Source of the DNA: Omphiscola glabra
Lineage: Eukaryota > Mollusca > Gastropoda > Lymnaeidae
DNA: 64,000 bases
Direction: 5' to 3'
Assembly (NCBI GenBank): GCA_964017045.1
Contig: OZ024809.1
Coordinates: forward strand, 3,150,512 to 3,214,511
Positions 1 to 12,000 of the stretch are shown one piece after another. How positions within the stretch are numbered: the first letter of the stretch is position 1; each line of letters begins with the position of its first letter. The notes below the pieces were generated by a model, which saw only the letters and a list, made by a program, of their open reading frames with translations, did not search any database and was not told the origin of the DNA. Both the position numbers and the translations under genes were made by a program.

Positions 1-93
1 TAAAGAATAGTTGGAGTTCATCAAGGACATCAAGCCGTCAACAAGGTCACTGACATACTGGAATGATCGCGTCTGTTCACCCTCACCATACAC
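1..93 (-). CDS. UXS1: UXS1 exon (residues 284-314), cut by the window edge
   Basis: Encodes [20 protein letters not shown] and onward; acceptor CAG at 94-96. The open frame continues past base 1. Confidence 0.95.
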   Translation of the reverse strand, partial: MYGEGEQTRSFQYVSDLVDGLMSLMNSNYSL

Positions 94-3000
94 CTGGACA
101 GAAAAAATATTTCATCAAGAATTTCCTAATGAGGCACAGGGGGACATTTCAAAATGGATTTTTTTGTGTTAAATCCTTAATATTAACTTTGCTTTTATTC
201 ATGGCCGGCAAATTCTTTGGACGGCTAATTGGCCCACTTCCCAACAACCTATCGAGCCGAAACTTGGCACATAAGACTCATTACCGATGACAACACATTC
301 TATCAAATTTTCAGTCACACCTCCAACCCCAATCCCTGAAATGCTGTCTTTCCCGTTTTTCAAGGGGAAGATGAAGGAATTATGATTTCACAAAATAAAA
401 TTCCTGATAACTGTGATCAACGAGATTCTTAAAAAAAAAATATTTTAAGTGCGTAATATTTTCTTTTGTTTTTCTGAAATGGTGAAAAATATGTGTGTGT
501 AAATGGGGTGTAAAAGTGGGTGGGTGATTAGAATATTAATTTAGTTAAGGGGCTTGAAAAATGTGTGGTTGAGGGACTGGGGGTGGGGGACCACTAATTG
601 GGAAGCTTATAAAGTGCTTTACTTCTTTGCATGTTTTGTCAAATTTTCAGCCCCACCCACACATTGCTCAATATGACATTTTTATAAAAGATTTATAATA
701 AAAAAAACTTTTTTTTTAGGAGCTGCTAAATTGAAAGCAAAAGAATGGTTGAAAATACTACCAAAAAAAAAAAAAAAAGCTTTTTAAAATGTTTAAACCA
801 TAACAGAGTGTATTAGACATATCGGAACAAATACAAAGGGGGGAAAAAGTAAATGGGTAAGAGATCAACTCAACAGAAATAAATATGGGAATGAAATGCC
901 CAAGTTGCCACTGTTACAGTTCACATGTACAAACATTCTTAGGCTGTTGTAAAGAACACCGTACTTATAAAGTCCTTACTGTTATAGATTCATTTTGTAG
1001 AGCCTGGAGTATGAAGTTACTGACCACACGCCCATCATTCATGTGCATGCGAGGGCCGAAAGTGTTAAAGATTCTGGCAACCCTGACCTCAACATTTTCC
1101 TGGACATTGAAAAATGTAAACGTTATTTGCTAAAGTTTAATTAATTTAAATTAAAACAAATACTCTCATAATAGATCAGTGGTCAATTTGATAGAGTGGG
1201 GTCACTGTAGAATATTTATGGAAATAGAGGTTTGCTTATAACAATTCTATTTGCATTAGATGTTAGTTTAAGGCAATGCTATTTTGCAGTAGATGTTAGT
1301 TCATAGTGCCTGTGGCCAGCATCCCTTCAATACATTTAACTCTTTGCATTCCTCTTTCCATAGAGAGCATAAATTTATTTACACAGGTTATTTTACGCTC
1401 ATAATATTTTGCCTTTTTATTTTTTTAAGTTTTCTGTACTTATTTCATCGTGCAATTGAAAGAAAAAAAAATTTAATAAAAAGATTTTTAGTAATTATGC
1501 ATTTTTTTGCAAGTTTAAGATTCACGTGACAGGCCGACGCGAGAGTCGCTATCTTAGGCCCGGTTGTCAACGTGGCAGCACAGAATTTTGAATAATGAAT
1601 ATTAATGATGAGAGTATCAATCAACTCTTAGCTGCATCTTGTGGGCAAGATGGGATCCTATATCAAGTGATTCTGATTCAGAGTTTGATGAGAATCTCCC
1701 TTTGCAGCTCATTTAAGTTGTTAATACTAGAAGGTTAGTCATAGAGTGTTTCATCATTCTTTAGCATTTTTTAAATAGTTTTTCCTATTTAATCGGTTTA
1801 ATTTGTGTTTATAAGCATATTGAAATATTTACTAGCCATTTTTAAATGAAATTACATAAATAAAATAATTTTATATGTCAATATTTTATTACAATGATAA
1901 TTTGAGAATTGGCTATTCTTAGCAACTGTTGCTAAGGAATGTTAACAAATTAAGCTTTATTTTGTTCACAACTTCTATGTGTTGAAATTATGTTTTGAAA
2001 AAAAATATTTTTATAAGTCTTATGAATTTCCATACAAATTTTTATATAACATCATGAACTTCAAACATAGATTCTGAAAGTTATTTAATCTTTTGTAAAG
2101 TCACTAGATATCTCAAGAACAAACTTTTAATGTAAAGAGTTAAGCAGCTGTGGCTGGTATCCCATCAATACATTTATACATTTATATATTTATACATTAT
2201 ATCAAGCATTGGCAGACACAAAAATTAATTGTCACTAAACTGTTTAGATACTTAACATTAATAATTTTGCACTTAGATATTTTAAAATGAGAAAATAAAA
2301 ATAAAAAGTTCAATTTATCCCAAAAAAATAACATTAACCTGTTTTTCATAAGCGTAGCACATTGTCTCGGCAACTCTCTTGCCCTCATCATAGCAGGCGC
2401 GCGGTCCAATGGGATTGACATGACCCCAGTATTCCTCATTCTGTGGATGCAGCTCAGGGTCTGAAAAGGGGGTGGGGAGAGAAAACTCAGCTCATTAGAA
2501 AAGTTTGAAATCTCATTAGTGCAAAAATGGTTAACTGTTTTGGAGGCATTTGAAAAAGAAGTAATTCCTTTTTTTAAATTTTAATTTTTAGAATAAATAA
2601 GAGAACCAGCAAAATGCCAGACTTAAACCATTCGAATCTGCTTAATCGGATGTGTGTCTCTCGCCCACTTACCTCCATACACTTCAGATGTAGAAGCTAA
2701 CAGGAGCCGAGCTCTAACTCTCTTGGCCAGACCTGAAACGACAAGCGGGATTTGATTTTATGACCTCACAGATAGAGGTTGGTTTGACATATCCTAATGT
2801 TAGTGCAAATTCACTAATATATATATATATATTTGTAAATTGGATTTAAGACTGTATTTCTAGGTTGTTGAGCTCCTCTGTAAAATGTTTGGCCTGAATA
2901 TGTCTTTGGCTCTTGCCTTTCAACAAGGTAAGCTCCTTAAGCTTAACATTTAGTCACGAGGCTGTGTAACAGATAATCCCATAATCAATCGGAAGGATCG

Positions 3001-6000
3001 TTTATAAGGGATAAACAATTTGTCTTGGCTGGCAGTGAATGTGGCTTGCTTCCTGCCAACTCACAATAAACCAGCAGATGTCTTCATCTTTACCATGTCC
3101 TAGACAAATGGATGTCTTCATCTCTACCATGTCCTAGACAAATGGATGTCTTCATCTCTACCATGTCCTAGACAAATGGATGTCTTCATCTCTACCCATG
3201 TCCTAGACAAATGGAAATGTCCTTAATTGAGCACAATAAACCAGCAGATGTCTTCATCTCTACCCATGTCCTAGACAAATGGATGTCTTCATCTCTACCA
3301 TGTCCTAGACAAATGGAAATGTCCTTAATTGAGCACAAATGGAAATGTCCTTAATTGAGCACAATAAACCAGCAGATGTCTTCATCTCTACCATGTCCTA
3401 GACAAATGGAAATGTCCTTAATTGAGCACAATAAACCAGCAGATGTCTTCATCTCTACCCATGTCCTAGACAAATGGATGTCTTCATCTCTACCATGTCC
3501 TAGACAAATGGAAATGTCCTTAATTGAGCACAAATGGAAATGTCCTTAATTGAGCACAATAAACCAGCAGATGTCTTCATCTCTACCCATGTCCTAGGAA
3601 AATGGAAATGTCCTTAATTGAGCACAATAAACCAGCAGATGTCTTCATCTCTACCCATGTCCTAGACAAATGGAAATGTCCTTAATTAATCACAATAAAC
3701 CAGCAGATGTCTTCATCTCTACCCATGTCCTAGGAAAATGGAAATGTCCTTAATTGAGCATAATAAACCAGCAGATGTCTTCATCTCTACCATGTCCTAG
3801 AAAAATGGAAATGTCCTTAATTGAGCATAATAGATATTTAAGCATTGTTGAATATTAAACTTAGTCATAAAGTGCAGTCAGTTGATGGTTTAAATTTTAA
3901 GTCTACGCCTGGTGGAGTGGACATCCATAAAGAGAGGTGGGATCATTCAATTAAAAAGATGAGAACTGGACACAGAGGAGAGTAAAAAAAATAAAAGGGG
4001 GGGGGGGGGGGGGGGGCTTTAATTTTGTGGTGATGTCTGCTGTGGGAAAGCCCAACCTTTCCACCCTTCCACTGTCACATAATTTTCTGGTTTGGATTAT
4101 TTATCCTTTCTCTCTATATCTCCTTACACACTCTTCATAAAAAATTGGCAGATTCCTCTAGGGCAGTGGTTCTCAACCTGTGGGTCATGTTCGAACGCCA
4201 CTTTCACAGGGGTCACTTAGGACCATCGGAAAACACATATACCCTACAGTTATGGAGTAGCAATGAAAATAATTTTGTGGTTTAGGGTCGCCATGACATG
4301 AGAAAATATATTAAAGGGTCACGGCATTAGAAAGGTTGAGAACCACTGCTCTAGGGAGCTTCCAGCCCTATGAAATAACTTCCTTTTTTCCATTATTTTT
4401 TACTTTCTAATTGTTTGCCTTCTCTCAAGTTTTTCCCTTACCCAGATGTCACTATTTCCTTAAAGGATCTAGCAGACCTCCAACTACTTCCCTGCAGCAA
4501 AGAGGTATATACATCAAGCATGTTCACACAAACAGCAATGTTAGGCTTTGCAATGACAAACCTGTACATCCAACCATACAAACTCACCCAGCATGTTGAT
4601 CGTCCCCAGAGTGTTGGTCTTTAGTGTCTTGATGGGGTTGTACATGTAGTTGGGGGGAGAGGCCGGGGAGGCCAGGTGATAAATTTGGTCCACTGAAACA
4701 ACATCAATATCATGAAAGGTAAAGATTTCGGCAGGGTAAAAAAATAAGCTGTTCCTTCACACTGATATAGGTTTAAAAAGTACTTTGGTGATTGCAGTCG
4801 GGTCTTGTAAAAATAATGGCCAGGGTTGATGAAAATTACACATGTCACTGCTCTTTTAAAGATCCTTCATATTTACAGACCTGTTTACTCTTACAATTTT
4901 GGCGTACAATGTACGATTTGGATGTGTATACATTATATATAATAAGTGTTTTTTTTTTACTATTAAGATAATGTATTGAACGATTTTGTGATGAAATTGA
5001 ACGATTTTAAGATTTTGAGGGTAAACAGGTCTGTTTTTACTCCTCTTTTGTTTTCATACGGCTAATTAAACCACTTCCCATCATCCTATCGAGCTGAAAC
5101 ATGGCAAATAAACTCATTGCAGACGACAACATATTCTTTTAAATTCTCAGCCCCAAACCCCAGTTTTAACGCTACCAGATGACACTGATTTTACCAAATA
5201 GAATTCACGATAACTGCGCTCAATGAAATTCTTACAAAATATCACAACTGCGTTTGGTGCGAAATATTTTCTTTTGTTTTATGGAAATGGTTGGTGTAAT
5301 AAATCTGCAGTGTAACAGCAGGTAAATTTAGACGATTCTTTATGGGCATGAAACAAAAATGCCTTTTGGGGGGGTGGGGGGGGGGTGGTGTTGGCGACAC
5401 CTAATTGGGATTTTATAAAGTGCATTCTTGAGTGCATGTTTGTCAAATTTTAAGGACTACCCTATTGCTCGATATTACATTTTATAAGGATTTATACGAA
5501 AAAATTTGTAGTTTAATTCCTTTTATTTTTTTTGTATAATGACAGCTGATTTTTACGCTACAGAAATACTTAAGTTGTCATGCGTTTAAATGCGGTTCTA
5601 ATTGTAAAATGTTGCCTTTGTTCAAATATGTATTTATTTACATGCAGAAAATAAATACATACGATGTAATAAAAAAATATTTCCATTTATTTGGAGCAAT
5701 AAAAAATCTCTTTATCAATGTAAATAACTTGTGGTGGACAGCTAGTATTACTTGTGGTGGACAGCTAGTATTACTTGTGGTGGACAGCTAATATTACTTG
5801 TGGTGAACAGCTAGTATTACTTGTGATGGACAGCTTGTATTACTTGTGGTGGACAGCTAGTATTACTTGTGGTGGACAGCTAGTATTGCCGGTGGTGGAC
5901 AGATATTTTTACTTGTGATTGACATATAGCATTAAGCTTCTCTACTGAAATACCTTATTGTCATATTTTAAAATAGATTTTGAAGAGCGCTGCTCTTTAC

Positions 6001-9000
6001 TTATCAACAATACGGATTTCCTGGCAATGCAGAATGGAACATGTTGCAGTTGAGCCTAGAACCTTACAAGCGCAGCATTTTTTTGTTGTGTTAACTGAAT
6101 GTAAAAACAAAGAAAGTGGGAGTCATAGAGACTCTGATGAACTCCTGATTCTTGTGACATGGGTTTAAAATACTTCATCATTTCCATTAACAAAATAATT
6201 TTCATAGCCTTGGAACTTTGTGAAATATTTTGAGTCCAGAATAAATCCTACATTTAACAGGATTATTAAATTTAACTCTAATCAAATACTCTCTCTACCT
6301 TCTATGTACAGCGGATTAACAATGTCATGATGAAGCAGCTCAAAGTTCTCATGCCCGATCCAATGTTCGACATTGCGCTTGCGGCCTGTAAAGAAGTTAT
6401 CCACCACAGTGACCTCGTGACCTTGCATCATGAGCCTGTCCACAAGATGGGATCCGACAAAGCCGGCACCTCCAGTAATCTGTGAAGAGATGAGAAGCAT
6501 GCAGTTCAACAAACAGTCGTGAGCTATGGTATGGCCCCTCCAAACAACCAGAGGATTACTACCCGAATTTAGACTTTTATTATGAAAAGCAGAAACGCCC
6601 AAGGAATTTTCAAAAAGATTATATAATATTATAGGATCGCTAGGAAACTGCTACACCGGTACCATAAAAACATTTTTCTTTCATTTCATTGCAAAGTAAT
6701 ATTTATTATTTTTTTTTTTTTCAAAAAAAATGTCTACATAAATAGAAAAGAATGAGTATAGTACAATTTAGAAATTTTTTTAAAGTCATTTTAAAAATGT
6801 AAGTTAAGCAAGGAAGAAAAAAATACAAACATAGATTATTGTTTTGAATAGATCTAACTGATGAACCCTCTTGAACACACAGAAGAGTTATTGATGTCAC
6901 AACATTACCATAGCATTTATTTTTATTTATGTAATATTTTAACACGACATAAAAATCCACAAATCTAAAAAACTTTGTATCTTCTCAGAGAGCTCAAATA
7001 CGCTTTGAAACATATTTTGCAATAAATCAAAGCATTGGAGAGAACAAAATAAAATAATGAAAATACTCTGAAATTTGAAATTTAGATGGAATAAAGTTAT
7101 CTCAGTTATAATCTCTAACAGACTTTTAAAGATATTTTAATGACCAAAAAAAAAAAAATACAAAGAAATAAGTAATAAGTCTACCAAGGGTTTGAACATT
7201 TCTGCTTTAGATCAAGCACACTAAATGGGTCATTTACATGGCAGACCATCCCAACTCATGGTGGGTATCCTAGGTAACATAAGACCTCACCTTTTTCACA
7301 TGTTGGAGAGCTCTTGGTCCCTTTTCTGGTCTATTGCAGAAATGAAAGGCTTATCAACAACAAAAATGTTTCTTAACCAGGCGGCATCCCCCCTCACCAC
7401 CCCGCTTAAATGTCCTGGCATGTTTGACATTGGACTTACCAAAATTCTCTTCCTATCTTTGTAAGTGAGAAACTTGACTTCAGGGAATTTCTTTGACCTG
7501 TTCAACAAAAAAAGAGTTAGAAAACAACGGTAAGGAGGAGTAAACCAAAATGTGAGCTTAACATGGGAGGATAGCAAAGACAAAGATCCCCTTACAGTCA
7601 ACCTCATATTGATGGTTTTAAGAATTTGGTATTTTTTTACTGCTATATTTCAGTACAGCATGGTCCCATTTTGTATTCTGGGGCAGGAAAAGAGAGAAAA
7701 AGTAAGGGGGGGGGGGTGTGAAAATAATCTAGATTTATTTATTATGCCAATAATTTCGTTGCAAACCCCCCACCCTTCTCTGGCCTAATTTTGCACTTTT
7801 CTTTCCCTCACTGCTCTAAAGACAAGCAACTGTGGACGAGAAATTTGTGCTGCCCAAGCCCAAGTAACTGTGGAAAAGATATCTGCACTATAATCCAATC
7901 TGAACATCACAATAACCCAATATGACTACCACTTTAACCCAATTTGTGTACCATGATAACCCAATGAGTAGCACTATAACCCAATATCAGTAACGCTATA
8001 GCCCAATATCAGTACATCTATAACCCAATATGAGTACTACTATAACCCAATATGAGAACCACTATAACCCAATATGAGTACCCCTATAACCTCACATAAG
8101 TACAACTAAAAACCCAATATGAGTACCACTATAAAACAATATGAGTACCACTATAACCCAATATGAGTACCGCTATAACCCAATATGAGTACCACTATAA
8201 CCCAATATGAGTACAACTATGAAAAGTAAATATCTAATCATATAGATCAGTTCAGACTGTCTAAGCTACAATGATGTCGATGATGCTATAAACAAACAAG
8301 CCCTCAAACATTTGCCAGGTTGTATTGATTTCACACACAAATGTATGTGTTTTGGGGGGGGGGGGGTGTTTGAGAGGAATGGGATGATCTTTAAATCTCA
8401 TAAATTTAAGCCATATTCCAATAACTTGCTTAATAGATTTATTGCAGGGCCACTGATGGGCATTGGGGCATAAAATAAAGTTTAACTACAGTTTTACAAT
8501 TTATGACCTCAGTGCATTGCTGGGTCATCCCACATAGCCCGCTTTTTTTTTTATCTTAATCATGCGTTTGATCTGATTCATTAAAGTCATGGGGTTGGGA
8601 GGATGTTTTGAGTCATGGTGTCTAGTGTTTCAGTGCAGTTTTTGTTTAAAGCTTCACATCAACCTGCTGCAACATTTGGTGACATCCAGGTGAGAGGAAG
8701 TGTACAAAAACCTATCAAACAACAAAAGTTAACAATCAAGGAGATACTCTCAAACCCAGACGGTCATTGAGGTTACTTGTAAAAATAGTTTAAGTATATG
8801 TTCTAAAACAGTGCACATCAAAGACAAAACCATATGTTAATTACAATAACAAAGAATACGATACCCAAACCAGGGTCAATTACAATTCATAAATTTTATT
8901 AAGACCCTTATGTTATGGCGACCCCCAACCACAAAATTATTTTCGTTGATGCTTCATGACCGTAGAGTAAATGTGTTTTCCGATGGTCTTAGGCGACTCT

Positions 9001-12000
9001 TGTGAAACGGTCGTTCGACCCCCAAAGGGGTTGCGACCCACAGGTTGAGAACTGCTGCTCTATGCCAACATGTATACCTCCCCCATAAACCATCTATGAC
9101 AACCTATATACTCCCCCCCCCCTGCAAACTATCTATGACATCTATACTTCCCCCTCAAACCATCTAGAAATTTTAGATTGATTGAATACTGCAACTAAAA
9201 CTCATGAGACCAGTCAATAAACTGGCTTAAAAAATAAAACTCTTATGAAAGCTGTGTGTTACTGGGTTTTCTTGTTTATGGGACCAGCCCAATAATTAGC
9301 CAAACACTTTCTCCACCCATGTTATCAAACAACAACATCTCAATGGAGTGATGACAGGCCTCAGGTATTTCAAACCAGGCCCTTTGGCAGGTTTCTTCCT
9401 TCTTGTCTTATCAAGTGGTTTAACTATTAAGAGCAGCTTATTCTTAGGTGATACAAGCAGGCGGGAAGGTAAAGGACAGCTGGTAAGCTTGGGGGAAGGG
9501 TGAGGTAAAGGAATTGTAATACAACTATTTCTTGTTTGACACATACATTTTCCTGTCTAGGTCTGTAAATCTGTCTTTCAATGCCTATGGGGCTGGTTTA
9601 CTTCTTTTTTTGGTAAGGGTCCATGTCTCCCATGTGTCCATGTCTCTCATGTGTCCATGTCTCTCATGTGTCCATGTCTCTCATGTGTCCATGTCTCTCA
9701 TGTGTCCATGTCTCTCATGTGTCCATGTCTCTCATGTGTCCATGTCTCTCATGTGCCCATGTCTCTCATGTGTCCATGTCTCCCATGTGTCCATGTCTCC
9801 CATGTGTCCATGTCTCCCATGTGTCCATGTCTCCCATGTGTCCATGTCTCTCATGTGTCCATGTCTCCCATGTGTCCATGTCTCCCATGTGTCCATGTCT
9901 CCCATGTGTCCATGTCTCCCATGTGTCCATGTCTCCCATGTGTCCATGTCTCCCATGTGTCCATGTCTCTCATGTGTCCATGTCTCCCATGTGTCCATGT
10001 CTCCCATGTGTCCATGTCTCTCATGTGTCCATGTCTCTCATGTGTCCATGTCTCTCATGTGTCCATGTCTCCCATGTGTCCATGTCTCCCATGTGTCCAT
10101 GTCTCCCATGTGTCCATGTCTCTCATGTGTCCATGTCTCTCATGTGTCCATGTCTCTCATGTGTCCATGTCTCTCATGTGTCCATGTCTCTCATGTGTCC
10201 ATGTCTCTCATGTGTCCATGACTCCCATGTGTCCATGTCTCCCATGTGTCCATGTCTCCCATGTGTCCATGTCTCCCATGTGTCCATGTCTCTCATGTGT
10301 CCATGTCTCTCATGTGTCCATGTCTCTCATGTGTCCATGTCTCTCATGTGTCCATGTCTCTCATGTGTCCATGTCTCTCATGTGTCCATGTCTCTCATGT
10401 GTCCATGTCTCTCATGTGTCCATGTCTCTCATGTGTCCATGTCTCTCATGTGTCCATGTCTCTCATGTGTCCATGTCTCTCATGTGTCCATGTCTCTCAT
10501 GTGTCCATGTCTCTCATGTGTCTACATCTCCCATGTGTTCATGTCTCGTTTTTTTTTACTGAGAGGCCAAAAAGGTATCTCTTGTTAGCTTATATATGAG
10601 AGGCTGTCTGCAGCTTTTATATCATCAGATTTCCATTCTATTCTCAATTCACTTAAAGGCCATGTTCACAATAAACTAGACTCAGGACAAAGATGCATCA
10701 GCCACTAACCCTGGCCATGCTACTGACTACAACAAATATGCATCAGCCACTAACCCTCGCCATGCTACCGACTACAACAAAGATGCATCAGCCACTAACC
10801 CTAGCCATGCTACCGACTACAACAAAGATGCATCAGCCACTAACCCTGGCCTTGCTACCGACTACAACCCAACAAACAAGGTGCTTCCAATCTTTTGCTT
10901 CTTTTCAACAGCCCACAGTTTTGTCAACACATTCAACAGGCCACAGTTTTGTCAACACAGTCAACAGGCCAGAGTTTTGTCAACACAGTCAACAGGCCAC
11001 AGTTTTGTCAACACAGTCAACAGGCCACAGTTTAGTCAACACAGTCAACAGGCCACAGTTTTGTCAACACAGTCAACAGGCCACAGTTTTGTCAACACTC
11101 AACACAGTCAAGGGGCCACAATTTAGTCAACACTGTCAACAGCCCAGTTTTGTCAACAGCCCACAGTTTTGTCAACAGCCCACAGTTTAGTCAAGAGCCA
11201 ACAAATTTTTTAACAACAGCCATTGCCTAAAAACCTACAATTGTGTAAACAACCCATAAGTATACAAGTGCAGGGTACACTAATCTGGGTTACAACTAAG
11301 TTACACTAATCTGGGTTAGAACTAGGGTACACTAATCTGGGTTAGAACTAGGGTACACTAATCTGGGTTAGAACCAGGGTACACTAATCTGGGTTAGAAC
11401 CAGGGTACACTAATCTAGGTTAGAACTAGGTTACACTAATCTGGGTTAGAACTAGGGTTACTTACCCCTTCTGTTCCAGTATTCTAATCTTTGACTCAAT
11501 GGCTTTAATTTCATTTTCTAAGTCGTCGCCAAAGGCTCTGGAATATAAAAAAACTTTAAAATATATGGTTTCAATGGGAAAATGCAAGCAAAAGGTTCTG
11601 GGCTGGAATATCCATTAAAAAAATAAAACTATCATGTGTTATGGACATCAAGGCACAGCAACGCAAAACTTCCAAAATTGCAGCTCAACCAGATTCCAAA
11701 CTAACAAACTAATGATAATAATGGTTAATATGGTAGACCAGCAATGTACAATAACAATTGCATTCATCAATGAACCTGGTCAATATTATACAAATCTCTT
11801 TTGACCCTCTCATGGGTGTAGCAGCCCACTTCTCATGGGTGTAGCAGCCCACTTCTCATGGGTGTAGCAGCCCACTTCTCATGGGTGTAGCAGCCCACTT
11901 CTCATGGGTGTAGCAGCCCACCTCTCATGGGTGTAGCAGCCCACTTCTCATGGGTGTAGCAGCCCACTTCTCATGGGTGTAGCAGCCCACTTCTCATGGG

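Noticed and set aside
6282..6602. Extended open frame upstream of the UXS1 Rossmann exon
   Set aside because: Codons beyond 6479 read through the splice acceptor into intron; the exon ends at the CAG at 6480-6482.
9532..10599. Three overlapping open frames of 229-321 codons
   Set aside because: All arise from the 17-bp minisatellite, which lacks stops in every plus frame.
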